From Nitrospirota bacterium (GTDB lineage Bacteria; JACPQY01), in assembly GCA_016190245.1 (NCBI GenBank), contig JACPQY010000060.1, positions 112,443 through 176,442 on the forward strand: 64,000 nucleotides of DNA, given 5' to 3'. Within the stretch, counting starts at the first letter, position 1. Each line of letters opens with the position of its first letter. Shown here in pieces: positions 1-8,677 of this stretch. The position numbers and the translations under genes were made by a program. Below the pieces are notes generated by a model. That model worked only from the letters and a program-made list of their open reading frames with translations. It was not told the origin of the DNA and made no database searches.

Positions 1-1
1 G

Positions 2-160
2 CCCCCACTCGCCGATGCATGCCGGGTGTGGAACATCATGACCAAGGCTCCGGTCAATCTGCTCATGCGTGTTCTCGTGCCTCCATTCCTTGGAGCGTTC
101 GAGAATGACGTGGAGCGCCGGAAGTTGTCGTTGCGACCACGCAACTGTAACGAATCCTGA
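2..160 (+). CDS. 3' end of an unidentified protein, cut by the window edge
   Basis: One reading frame is open from the first bases and stops with TGA at 158-160, giving 52 C-terminal residues rich in Leu, Val and Arg (they include WNIMTKAPVN and PPFLGAFEND). It runs in the same direction as the phosphate permease, whose GTG lies 44 bases downstream, so it may be the preceding operon member. The piece is too short to identify. It is called coding because its composition looks like protein and the stop sits at normal operon spacing. A chance open frame in GC-rich DNA is the alternative. Confidence 0.45.
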   Translation, partial: PPLADACRVWNIMTKAPVNLLMRVLVPPFLGAFENDVERRKLSLRPRNCNES

Positions 161-204
161 CCCCGGAGCCACTGACCAAGAAGCGTGAAAGAGCAGCGAA
201 CATC

Positions 205-1353
205 GTGAACTCGGTTCTCGGGGCTAAAGGTCTCTTCGCTCTTGTGGCCGTCATTGTGGGACTACTCGCGTTCGCCAATGGGGCAAATGACAACTTCAAG
301 GGCGTGGCAACTCTCTTTGGCAGCGGCACCACCCGCTATCGCTCGGCCCTCGTGTGGGCCGCGGCGACCACGCTGGCGGGTTCGGTGTGCTCCTTCCTCT
401 TGGCAGGAGAGCTCATGCTCGTGTTCAGTGGAAAGGGCATCGTCCCGAATGAGCTCGTCGGCCAGCCTGGCTTCCTGTCCGCTGTCGGCGCGGGTGCTGC
501 GGGCTCGGTCCTCCTGGCCACACGTTTCGGCTTCCCCATCTCCACGACTCACGCGCTGGTCGGCGGGCTTGTTGGAGGGGGTCTGGTTGCCTCAAGCGGG
601 CAAGTCCAATTCGCGGCACTTGCAGGAACCTTCGTATTGCCCTTGATTGCAGGCCCGATCGCCGCCTTGGGTCTGACCTTTATCGTCTACGGGCTGGGCA
701 CGCGGATCCGTCGCTGGATGGGCATTTCGAAAGAGTTCTGCGTGTGCGTCGGGCGCGAGGAGCAGGTGGTGGCGGTGGGCCTGAACCCGGCAGGAGAGGG
801 CTACGCAGCAGCTCGGAGCCTGTTCACCGTGCGTGCCGACCAGCCGACGCGCTGCCACGAACGCTATCAGGGGGAGTTTGTCGGCCTGGGTGTACAGTCC
901 ATCCTCAACGGTGTCCATTTCTTCTCGTCTGGAGCGGTCGGTTTCGCCCGGGGTCTGAACGATACGCCCAAGATCGCCGCCCTCCTGATGGTGGCGGGTG
1001 CGCTCCGCCCCGAGATGTCGGCCTTGGCGGTCGCGTTGGTGATGGCCTTGGGTGGCCTCGTGGCCGCTCGCCGCGTGGCGCACACCATGAGTCAGAGAAT
1101 TACCGAGATGAATCACGGCCAGGGACTTGCCGGCAATCTGGTTACGGCGGCGCTCGTGGTCTTGGCGTCGCGTTGGGGAATGCCGGTCTCCACGACACAC
1201 GTCTCGGTCGGTTCGCTCCTGGGTGTCGGGGTTGTTTCACACAAGGCCCGCTGGGCGATGATCCGCCAGATCTTGGTTGCCTGGATTGTCACGCTGCCCG
1301 TGGCTGCGGGGCTCTCCGCGGCCACGTATTGTTTGTGGCACAGTTTGAGCTAG
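205..1353 (+). CDS. pit: PiT-family inorganic phosphate permease
   Basis: Membrane permease of 382 residues for phosphate (arsenate can use this family too), normally driven by H+ or Na+. The two inverted PiT signature motifs are visible: GANDN at residues 26-30 and GLNDTPK near 250, each followed by a PxSTTHxxxG segment (FPISTTHALVGG, MPVSTTHVSVGS). Hydrophobic stretches cover nearly the whole chain apart from a central loop around residues 170-225. The start is GTG at 205. The gene ends 10 bases before the radical SAM fusion gene, so both are probably on one mRNA. With an ArsM-like neighbour, uptake of phosphate analogues such as arsenate is a reasonable inference but not proven. Confidence 0.93.
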   Translation: MNSVLGAKGLFALVAVIVGLLAFANGANDNFKGVATLFGSGTTRYRSALVWAAATTLAGSVCSFLLAGELMLVFSGKGIVPNELVGQPGFLSAVGAGAAGSVLLATRFGFPISTTHALVGGLVGGGLVASSGQVQFAALAGTFVLPLIAGPIAALGLTFIVYGLGTRIRRWMGISKEFCVCVGREEQVVAVGLNPAGEGYAAARSLFTVRADQPTRCHERYQGEFVGLGVQSILNGVHFFSSGAVGFARGLNDTPKIAALLMVAGALRPEMSALAVALVMALGGLVAARRVAHTMSQRITEMNHGQGLAGNLVTAALVVLASRWGMPVSTTHVSVGSLLGVGVVSHKARWAMIRQILVAWIVTLPVAAGLSAATYCLWHSLS

Positions 1354-1363
1354 GGAGGTTGTC

Positions 1364-4021
1364 ATGAAAGAAATCGGAGAAGCTTATTCGGACAAGACGA
1401 TTTGGCACATTCCCCCTCTCGTGGAGAAGCGGCACGGCGATACCTTCACATTTCTCGACCCGGAAGGCCCCAACTGGATCTCGACCGACGCGCGTGGTGC
1501 GAGCATTCTGCGTCTGGTCGATGGAAAGATCTCGTTCGCCGAACTGGTCCGGCGCTACTCCGAGCATTCAGGCACGGCGATGGCTCTCGCCTGGACACAT
1601 TGTTTCACCTTTCTGAAGGATGCCGCTCGGGCCGGGCTCGCCGGCCGTCAACCGTTTTCTAGCAGGCAAGCCTACGAGGGCCGAGCCGCCATCATCGAGC
1701 CGGCACTCCGGGAGATTTGGATTCATACGAACAATTCCTGCAATCTTGCGTGTGCCCATTGCCTTGTGAGCTCCGGACCCAAGGAGGACAAGGGGCTTGC
1801 ACTGGACCAGTGGAAAGGCATCTTGGCGCAAGCTTTCGATCTTGGCGCCAGGCAGGTCTATTTCACCGGTGGCGAGCCGTTCGTTCGGAAGGACATCTTC
1901 GACTTGATCGACACCGTCCTGGCCGATCCGGGGCGTAGGCTCGTGATCCTGACCAACGGGATGCTACTGAAGGGGAGGATTCTCGAACGGCTGAAGGACT
2001 ATTCAAGACGGCCTCTCACCCTCCAGATCAGTCTGGACGGACCGGATGCGGGGACGAACGATCCGATTCGAGGCAAGGGGAGTTTCGAGCCCATCGTCCA
2101 CGGCATCCGGGCTGGGCTCGACGCAGGTTTCCAGCCGATCGTCACCACCGTTGTAAACGAATCGAATCGGCGAAAGGTGGCGGGGGTGACCCGTCTGCTG
2201 GGCTCGCTGGGCGTGAAGAGTCACCACCTGCTTTGGCCTCATCTGCGTGGGCGCGCGGCGATGCTCAATGGAAACTTCACGCTGACGGCCGAGAAGTGCC
2301 TGGACGTGTTGCTGGAGGCTCGCGAGGCGGGGCGCGAGGCGGGTGTTGCAGTGGACAACTTCGAGTCCTTCCGAGCCCGAATCAGCGGTCGGCGGTTCGT
2401 CAGGATGGACCTGACCGGGGCCGGTGTCGAAAGCCTTTGCGTGTATTCGGATGGCCGAGTGTTCCCGTCCGCCTCGACGGCCGGCTACGCGAACCTATCG
2501 TGTGGCAATGCGCTTGAACTGCCCCTGTCGTCCATCTGGGAGAGCGCGAGGGTCCTCGCCGAGGCGAGACAGGCATCTGTGAAGGACAAGGTGATATGTC
2601 GTTCCTGCGAGTGGCGCTACATCTGCGGCGGAGGCGAGATCGAGCACGCATATGCCTATTCGCAGAACGGCAAGGCCCGTGCCGCCTACGTGGGGTTCAT
2701 GGAACACGACCCCTTCTGTGGTCTCTACAAAGGAGCGCTGGAGCGGATTCTTGTGGAGGAGTCCAAACCAAGGGGCCCTCTCAACAGGACGAGCGGGTTC
2801 AACTCGCCCGTGGTGTTTCGTTCGATGGGGGACTCCATCCTCTGCGGGCGGGAATCCGAACTGACGCGAGGCCGAAACGGCGTGGCCGTGGGTCATTCGT
2901 CTTGCCACTTGTCTGTGGACATCGCCCATCTTCGGGAAGACGTGCGGAACTACTACGCCGAGGCCGCCAAGGAGCCTCAGGAGGCTCTTTGCTGCCCGGT
3001 GAAATACGATTCCTCGGAGCTGAGCCACATCCCGAAGGACGTTATCGACCGATTCTACGGATGTGGCGGTCCCGTCGCCGCGGCACGGATCAAGGAGGGG
3101 GAGGTTGTCGTGGATTTCGGCAGCGGAGCGGGCATCGATTGTTTCATTGCCGCGCGGAAGGTCGGTTCCTCGGGCGGAGTGATCGGCGTGGACATGACCG
3201 ACGAGATGCTCGCGGTCGCTGAGCGGTGCAAGGCCGAAGTGGCCGGGCGGCTCGGGTACGACGTGGTCGAATTCCGAAAGGGCTTCCTCGAGGAAGTGCC
3301 CGTCCCCGACGCCACAGCCGACCTCGTCATGTCCAACTGCGTGGTGAATCTCTCGCCGGACAAGCGGAAAGTTTTCGCGGAGATGTGGCGCATTCTGAAG
3401 GACCATGGGCGCGTGGTGATCTCGGATATCGTCGCCGACAAGGCCGTTCCCTTGGACATGCAGCGAGACGTGGAGCTTCGGGGCGCCTGCATCAGCGGTG
3501 CGCTGACGGAAGAGGAGTTCCTCGCCTATCTCGAGCGTGCGGGATTCTATGGGTTGCGATTGATCGATAGGAAGCCTTGGAAGGAGGTCGAGGGTAGTCG
3601 CTTCTCCTCGGTCACGGTGGAAGGATACAAGTTCGAGAAGAAGGCGGGCTGCACCTACATCGGTCAGCGGGTGGTCTACTCCGGTCCGTTCAAGGCCGTG
3701 ATCGACGAGGAAGGGCACCTCTTTCCGCGAAACGAGCCGGTCGAAGTCTGCACCGACACGGCGGCCAAGCTCAGACATTCGCCGTATTCCGGAACATTTG
3801 TCGTGTTGGAACCAGATGGCTCAGAGGCCGAATCACCGTCCGGCGAGATCCTGTCCGAAAACCCTAACCCCGACCCTTCCGCCAAAGGCGGATTCCCTCT
3901 CCTCGAAGAGGACCTGCCCGTCCGCCGAGGCGGACAGGCGGGGAGGGATAGGGTGAGGAATTCTGAAGCCCTCGACTCGGGCTCTAGGATAGGCGCTAAG
4001 TGCGGTCCGGGTTGCTGCTGA
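1364..4021 (+). CDS. PqqD / radical SAM-SPASM / ArsM-like methyltransferase fusion
   Basis: An 885-residue protein with three modules. Residues about 10-95 look like a PqqD (RRE-type) domain. Residues about 115-455 are radical SAM plus SPASM: the S-adenosylmethionine [4Fe-4S] motif is C126-x3-C130-x2-C133, followed by FTGGEP, and auxiliary-cluster cysteines lie near C412, C415, C421 and C452. Residues about 530-760 match arsenite S-adenosylmethionine methyltransferase: Cys pair 543/544, a GSGAGID cofactor loop, GVDMTDEM, C659 in NCVVNLSPDK and C709 in ACISGAL, so the As(III)-binding cysteines of the family are all present. The chain ends in CGPGCC. The start is ATG with AGGGAGG upstream. It is co-directional with pit and a disulfide reductase. 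A role in methylating or alkylating arsenic (or selenium) is inferred; the real substrate is unknown. Confidence 0.88.
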   Translation: MKEIGEAYSDKTIWHIPPLVEKRHGDTFTFLDPEGPNWISTDARGASILRLVDGKISFAELVRRYSEHSGTAMALAWTHCFTFLKDAARAGLAGRQPFSSRQAYEGRAAIIEPALREIWIHTNNSCNLACAHCLVSSGPKEDKGLALDQWKGILAQAFDLGARQVYFTGGEPFVRKDIFDLIDTVLADPGRRLVILTNGMLLKGRILERLKDYSRRPLTLQISLDGPDAGTNDPIRGKGSFEPIVHGIRAGLDAGFQPIVTTVVNESNRRKVAGVTRLLGSLGVKSHHLLWPHLRGRAAMLNGNFTLTAEKCLDVLLEAREAGREAGVAVDNFESFRARISGRRFVRMDLTGAGVESLCVYSDGRVFPSASTAGYANLSCGNALELPLSSIWESARVLAEARQASVKDKVICRSCEWRYICGGGEIEHAYAYSQNGKARAAYVGFMEHDPFCGLYKGALERILVEESKPRGPLNRTSGFNSPVVFRSMGDSILCGRESELTRGRNGVAVGHSSCHLSVDIAHLREDVRNYYAEAAKEPQEALCCPVKYDSSELSHIPKDVIDRFYGCGGPVAAARIKEGEVVVDFGSGAGIDCFIAARKVGSSGGVIGVDMTDEMLAVAERCKAEVAGRLGYDVVEFRKGFLEEVPVPDATADLVMSNCVVNLSPDKRKVFAEMWRILKDHGRVVISDIVADKAVPLDMQRDVELRGACISGALTEEEFLAYLERAGFYGLRLIDRKPWKEVEGSRFSSVTVEGYKFEKKAGCTYIGQRVVYSGPFKAVIDEEGHLFPRNEPVEVCTDTAAKLRHSPYSGTFVVLEPDGSEAESPSGEILSENPNPDPSAKGGFPLLEEDLPVRRGGQAGRDRVRNSEALDSGSRIGAKCGPGCC
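3878..3942. repeat. Two GGCGGA/TCCGCC palindromes inside the fusion gene
   Basis: TCCGCC-AAA-GGCGGA at 3878-3892 and a longer hairpin at 3913-3942 with core GTCCGCC-GA-GGCGGAC (3920-3935). Both lie in the 3' coding part of the radical SAM/ArsM gene, between the methyltransferase domain and the CGPGCC tail. The same core occurs between genes elsewhere (44574, 52909, 62420), so these look like copies of a dispersed palindrome that is translated here as a Pro/Ser/Gly-rich linker. Confidence 0.7.
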
Positions 4022-4087
4022 CATGGGCTCCCCGCAATTCTTGGTTTGCTCGCCGGTGCCGCGAATCGGATTCCCTGAGGAGGCGCG

Positions 4088-5611
4088 ATGACGACGCAGC
4101 CCTCAGTCCTGCCCCAAGACCCCCACAACTTGGCGCTTGTCCAGAATGTGCATCCGCGCGGCTGGAAAAACCCCACGCCGGAAAAACGTTACAACCTCGT
4201 GGTCATTGGAGGGGGGACGGCGGGGCTTGTGACCGCCGCCGGTGCGGCCGGCTTGGGCGCGAAGGTGGCCTTGGTCGAGAAACACCTGCTCGGCGGCGAT
4301 TGTCTCAACTACGGCTGCGTCCCTTCGAAGGCGTTGATTCGCGCCTCACGGGCTGCGGCCGACGCGCGCGACGCAGGCGCCTTCGGGGTCACTGGCGCCA
4401 CGGGCGTGAGTGTGAACTTCCCCGCCGTGATGGAGCGCATGCGAGGGCTTCGCGCGCACATCAGCGAGCACGATTCGGCAACAAGGTTTCGGGGCCTGGG
4501 CGTGGATGTCTTCCTTGGCGAAGCACGGTTCAACGGAACCGATACGGTAGAGGTTGATGGTGCGAAGTTGCGGTTCCGTCGCGCGGTGATCGCCACGGGC
4601 GGTCGCGCCACCGGCCTCCCCATCCCCGGGCTCGCAAAGGCCGGTTTCCTCACCAACGAAACGATCTTCTCCCTTACCCGCCTCCCGGCCAGGCTCGCGG
4701 TCATCGGCGCGGGCCCTATTGGATGCGAAATGGCACAGGCCTTCCGGCGTTTTGGCTCGGAGGTCTGCTTGCTCGAGGCGGAAGGCCACGTCCTGCCGCG
4801 TGAAGACCGCGAGGCGGCTTCGATTGTGGCTGGGGCCTTCAAGCGGGACGGGATTCGATGCGTCTGTTCCGCGAAAATCTCTGACGTGGAGAGCCAAGGC
4901 GCAACAAAGACCATCAGGTACGCCTGCGATGGGACTCCGGTAACCCTCGAGGTGGATGAAGTTCTTGTCGGTGTCGGTCGATCACCCAACGTGGAGGGAC
5001 TAGGCTTGGAGTCGGCCGGTATCGAGTACGACACGAAACAGGGCATCAGGGTGGACGACCGGCTTAGGACGACCAACCCGCGCGTTCTTGCGGCCGGGGA
5101 TGTGTGTTCGCGCTACAAGTTCACGCACGCCGCCGACTTCATGGCCCGAATCGTCATCCAGAATGCGCTCTTCTTCGGCCGGGCGAAGGTAAGCGCCCTC
5201 ACGATTCCGTGGTGCACGTACACGGACCCCGAGATCGCCCACGTCGGACTCTACGAACACGAGGCTGAGTCCAGGAACATCATGACGCGGACCTTCACTC
5301 AGAAACTTGACGAAGTGGACCGCGCCGTTCTGGATGGGGAGTCGGATGGCTTCGTCAAGGTTCTCATCCAAGAGGGCACCGACAGAATCCTCGGCGCCAC
5401 GATCGTGGCGAGGCACGCCGGGGAAATGATTTCGGAAATCACGCTGGCGATGACCGGCAAGCTCGGCCTGAAAACCATCGCCGGCACGATCCACCCATAC
5501 CCCACTCAGGCCGAGGCCATACGGAAGGTCGGTGACGCTTACAATCGGACGAGGCTGACGCCGTTCCTCAAGGGTCTGTTTGCCCGCTGGTTGGCGTTCA
5601 TGAGACGATAA
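4088..5611 (+). CDS. Mercuric-reductase-like FAD/NAD(P) disulfide oxidoreductase
   Basis: A 507-residue class I pyridine-nucleotide disulfide oxidoreductase. It has an N-terminal FAD-binding VIGGGTAGL, the redox-active disulfide C72-LNYG-C77 in GGDCLNYGCVPSK, a second nucleotide site (AVIGAGPIGCEMAQ), the GDVCSR FAD motif, and a C-terminal dimerisation domain with HPYPTQAE, whose His-Glu pair activates the thiol. It lacks both the N-terminal heavy-metal domain and the C-terminal vicinal cysteines of true MerA, so mercury reduction is unlikely. It follows the ArsM fusion after 66 bases and has its own GAGGAG ribosome site. A role in keeping metalloid-binding thiols reduced, or in supplying electrons to that pathway, is inferred from context. 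Confidence 0.85.
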   Translation: MTTQPSVLPQDPHNLALVQNVHPRGWKNPTPEKRYNLVVIGGGTAGLVTAAGAAGLGAKVALVEKHLLGGDCLNYGCVPSKALIRASRAAADARDAGAFGVTGATGVSVNFPAVMERMRGLRAHISEHDSATRFRGLGVDVFLGEARFNGTDTVEVDGAKLRFRRAVIATGGRATGLPIPGLAKAGFLTNETIFSLTRLPARLAVIGAGPIGCEMAQAFRRFGSEVCLLEAEGHVLPREDREAASIVAGAFKRDGIRCVCSAKISDVESQGATKTIRYACDGTPVTLEVDEVLVGVGRSPNVEGLGLESAGIEYDTKQGIRVDDRLRTTNPRVLAAGDVCSRYKFTHAADFMARIVIQNALFFGRAKVSALTIPWCTYTDPEIAHVGLYEHEAESRNIMTRTFTQKLDEVDRAVLDGESDGFVKVLIQEGTDRILGATIVARHAGEMISEITLAMTGKLGLKTIAGTIHPYPTQAEAIRKVGDAYNRTRLTPFLKGLFARWLAFMRR

Positions 5612-5749
5612 CCGATCGGGGGTACGGGGCGGTGATGAGCCTTCTTTTTGAAAGCCTGGTTCCCTCCGCAGACAGCCACGCCGCTGGGGGCGTTCCCGGC
5701 CAAGCTGCAAGACCCGCGCGCGGACTCCGTGTATGCTTTCTGGACCTGA

Positions 5750-7879
5750 ATGAGACTCGACGACAAGAAGATCCTGGTTTTCGGCCCACTCATGTATGTT
5801 TCGAACCGCCGTGGCAACGCCGATGAGAGGCTGAGCGAGCCGAAAGGCCTCACCTGGTACGACACACGAATGGTGCGCACATTTGATCTTCGCATCAACG
5901 GTGAAATCCCGAACCTTCTGACGACCGAAGAGCCGCAGCCGAACCTCAGGCGATTCGGTCTCACCCTGACGGATCGTACATCGGCGGGGCTCTTCCAGCA
6001 TCCGCGCCATTTCGTCCACATCACGAGGACGCAGTTTCTTGACGCGGCCTTCGTGGACGCGCTCGAAATTCGGAATTTCACACCACGGCCCGTTCCGATC
6101 CATATTCGCTACCAATGGAGCGCGGACTTCGCCGACGTCTCCGAGATTCGCCAGCCGGGGCTCCACGATGGGGGGGGTCGGCGCGTTGTCGTGGAGCGGC
6201 TAGGGTCCGGCGTGCGACTCGCGTATCGAGGACACGACGCCAGGACGTACTTCTGTGACATCTTGATGTCTCATCCAGCGGCCAGCGTGCGTGCCGATGG
6301 TGGCCGCGTTCGCGTCGCCTTGGCTTCGCGCGGGATCATGCGACTCTCCATCGAAATCCGCGCGGGAGCGGAAGCCGGCAGGCGGCTGACCGGCCGAAGG
6401 AAAGAGGAGCCCCGCACCGACGGGGCCTCCATACCTCTGCGCCTTCGCGCCCTCGAGCGGCAGCGTGACAAGTGGTTCGACGGAACGGCGACTATCGAGA
6501 GCGACAACCCCGCCCTGGACCGCGAACTCGAACGCGCCCTCGACGACGTACGGTGCTTGGACCTTCCCCTCGATGGCTTATCCGTCCCCTCTGCCGGTGT
6601 TCCACTGTTTCACGCTCCCTTTGGGCGAGACATGATCCTCACGGCATTCTCTCTGCTTCCGTTCCGGCCGCAGATGGCAAGGGAGGTTCTGCTCTTCCTG
6701 GCCGAGCGACAGGGCCGTGTGACCGACGTTGTCCGAGAGGAAGAGCCGGGCAAGATCCTCCACGAACTCCGCCTGGGGGAACTGGCTGGAGCCGGCAAGG
6801 TGCCGCACAACCCCTACTATGGAAGCATCGACGTCTCGCTGCTTTTCGTTTCCCTCCTCCACGAGTACTTCCTCTGGACGGGAGACGAAGGAACCGTTCG
6901 CAATCTCGCGCCGGCGCTCGCCCGCGCCTTGGAGTGGGCTGAGGTGCATGGCGACGCGGACGGCGATGGTTGGATCGAATACGACCGTCTGCCGGGGCGA
7001 GGACTCGTCCACAAGGGATGGAAAGACAGTCGGGACAGCCTGACGGACGAGAGGGGGAGGTCCCCTCGGCCGCCCATCCGACTTGTCGAGGTTCAGGGGT
7101 ATTGGGTGGATGCTCTCCGCCGTTCATCAGAACTCTTCGGAGCTTTAGGTGACACCCTGCGGGCATCGCGATGCGCGGTTCGGGGGCGCGAATTGCAGCG
7201 CCGTATCGAAAGCCAATTCAGCCTGCCCCGAACGCGCTACACCGCCCTCGCGCTGGATGGGGCCTATCGTCAGCTCCGCCTGATCACCTCGAACCCCGGC
7301 CATCTGCTCTTTTCAGGCGCCGTCGGCCGACGCGTTGCCCTTTCGATACGCGACCGTCTCTTCAAGCCCGACATGCATTCCGGCTGGGGGATTCGCACAC
7401 TTTCATCGGACGAAGCGGCGTATCACCCTCTTCACTACCACCGAGGGACCGTCTGGCCGCACGACAACGCCATCATCGCCTTCGGTCTGTCGCGATACGG
7501 GATGACCTCGGATGCCGCGTCGCTCTTCACGAGTCTTCGCGAAGCGGTGAGCTCCTTGCCGGGCCGGAGATGGCCTGAGCTGTTTTGCGGATTCGGCCGA
7601 ACAGATCACCCACTCCCCGTTCCCTACCCACTGGCCTGCGCGCCGCAGGCGTGGTCCGCAGCGTCGCTGTTCCTGATGCTCCGCGCGTCCATGGGCCTCT
7701 TTGCGGACGCGCCGGCGGGCCACCTCGAGCTCCGCAAACCCATCCTGCCGCCGGGGCTGACGCGTCTTTCGATTCGCGGCTTGCGAATCGGCCGATCGGT
7801 CGGAACGCTGTCCGTTTCCCGTGCCCGTTGTGAGTGGATTCGGCGCTCAGGCCCGAAGATTCGGCTCCGTAGGCTCTGA
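5750..7879 (+). CDS. Glycogen debranching enzyme (amylo-alpha-1,6-glucosidase type)
   Basis: A 709-residue two-domain protein. Residues about 1-200 form the all-beta N-terminal domain of the bacterial/archaeal debranching family (LFGP and TWYDTRMVR-type motifs). Residues about 250-640 form the (alpha/alpha)6 catalytic barrel with family motifs PHNPYYGSID, GWKDSRDS, GGW-type turns and VWPHDNAIIAFGL, in which the acidic residues act. It would hydrolyse alpha-1,6 branches of glycogen or similar glucans in the cytoplasm. The start is ATG at 5750 and no convincing ribosome site is seen. It converges on otsB, sharing its last 33 bases, which places storage-glucan turnover next to trehalose synthesis. 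Confidence 0.85.
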   Translation: MRLDDKKILVFGPLMYVSNRRGNADERLSEPKGLTWYDTRMVRTFDLRINGEIPNLLTTEEPQPNLRRFGLTLTDRTSAGLFQHPRHFVHITRTQFLDAAFVDALEIRNFTPRPVPIHIRYQWSADFADVSEIRQPGLHDGGGRRVVVERLGSGVRLAYRGHDARTYFCDILMSHPAASVRADGGRVRVALASRGIMRLSIEIRAGAEAGRRLTGRRKEEPRTDGASIPLRLRALERQRDKWFDGTATIESDNPALDRELERALDDVRCLDLPLDGLSVPSAGVPLFHAPFGRDMILTAFSLLPFRPQMAREVLLFLAERQGRVTDVVREEEPGKILHELRLGELAGAGKVPHNPYYGSIDVSLLFVSLLHEYFLWTGDEGTVRNLAPALARALEWAEVHGDADGDGWIEYDRLPGRGLVHKGWKDSRDSLTDERGRSPRPPIRLVEVQGYWVDALRRSSELFGALGDTLRASRCAVRGRELQRRIESQFSLPRTRYTALALDGAYRQLRLITSNPGHLLFSGAVGRRVALSIRDRLFKPDMHSGWGIRTLSSDEAAYHPLHYHRGTVWPHDNAIIAFGLSRYGMTSDAASLFTSLREAVSSLPGRRWPELFCGFGRTDHPLPVPYPLACAPQAWSAASLFLMLRASMGLFADAPAGHLELRKPILPPGLTRLSIRGLRIGRSVGTLSVSRARCEWIRRSGPKIRLRRL

Positions 7880-8668
7880 GACTGCTTCAGTGCACACCCG
7901 TTCAAGCAACTCCAGCACGCGGGCCGGATTGGCGAGACGATACTCGGCAGCGCTGGGCAGCGGTTTGCCCACTCGGACGGTGACAGCCTTCCCTCGAAGC
8001 GCACGGAAGGCGGCCTCGTCGCTCGTGTCATCGCCGATGTAGACGACGGCGGGTCGCCGCCACCGTCCGTTCCGGCTGATCAGAAGCTGCGACACGGCCC
8101 AGCCTTTGTCGATCCCCCTGGGGCCGACCTCGATCCCGTAGGCGTTTTCAGCCACCACGAGGCACCGGCGCCTGTCGAGCCGCCGAAGTCGCGCGCGCAC
8201 GATCTGAGCCACCTCGGTCCTTGCGGCCGGCGGCAGCAGTCGCGCCTGCACGCCGACGCAGCCCCACTTGTCCTCGATGATCAGATCGGGAAAGCGTGCC
8301 AAGTCCCGAAGCAGCGATCGATGCATGCGGCGGACAAGGGGCCGAAGCGCGCGCACACGGGGGTGCCATGTGGCTTTCCCCCCGGGCCGCTTGGTCTGAG
8401 CCCCGTACGCGCCCAGGTGCGTCAGGCCTCGAATCGGCAGCAGCCTGACCAACTGGGCTGCCGTCCGACCGCTGACCATGAAGACACGAACGTTCGAGAA
8501 CCTGACAAGCCTACGTAGCGCCTCGAGGACAGGCCTCGGAGTCCGCGCGTCTCCCGGCCGATCCTTCAGTTCCGCAAGCGTGCCGTCGTAGTCCAGACAG
8601 AGGAGGAGGGGGGTGCCGTGCCGCCGCGCCAAGCCGATCCGGGACACGATTCGGTCAATGTCGGCCAT
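7847..8668 (-). CDS. otsB: Trehalose-6-phosphate phosphatase
   Basis: A 273-residue HAD-superfamily phosphatase that removes phosphate from trehalose-6-phosphate in the cytoplasm. Motif I is LCLDYDGTLAE with the nucleophile and general acid/base aspartates, motif II includes FMVSGR, and the metal-binding motif IV is YIGDDTSDEAAF. Its length is normal for the family. It lies 9 bases downstream of otsA on the same strand, so the two are translated from one mRNA. The 3' end overlaps the convergent debranching-enzyme gene by 33 bases. Confidence 0.93.
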   Translation of the reverse strand: MADIDRIVSRIGLARRHGTPLLLCLDYDGTLAELKDRPGDARTPRPVLEALRRLVRFSNVRVFMVSGRTAAQLVRLLPIRGLTHLGAYGAQTKRPGGKATWHPRVRALRPLVRRMHRSLLRDLARFPDLIIEDKWGCVGVQARLLPPAARTEVAQIVRARLRRLDRRRCLVVAENAYGIEVGPRGIDKGWAVSQLLISRNGRWRRPAVVYIGDDTSDEAAFRALRGKAVTVRVGKPLPSAAEYRLANPARVLELLERVCTEAVSEPTEPNLRA

Positions 8669-8677
8669 GGGTGACTG

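Noticed and set aside
1364..4021. RiPP (modified peptide) system because of PqqD plus radical SAM
   Set aside because: No short precursor-like ORF, peptidase or exporter is seen beside it, and the fused ArsM-like domain points elsewhere. It is not excluded if the precursor lies outside the window.
4088..5611. True mercuric reductase
   Set aside because: No heavy-metal domain at the N-terminus, no vicinal cysteines at the C-terminus, and no merT, merP or mer regulator nearby.
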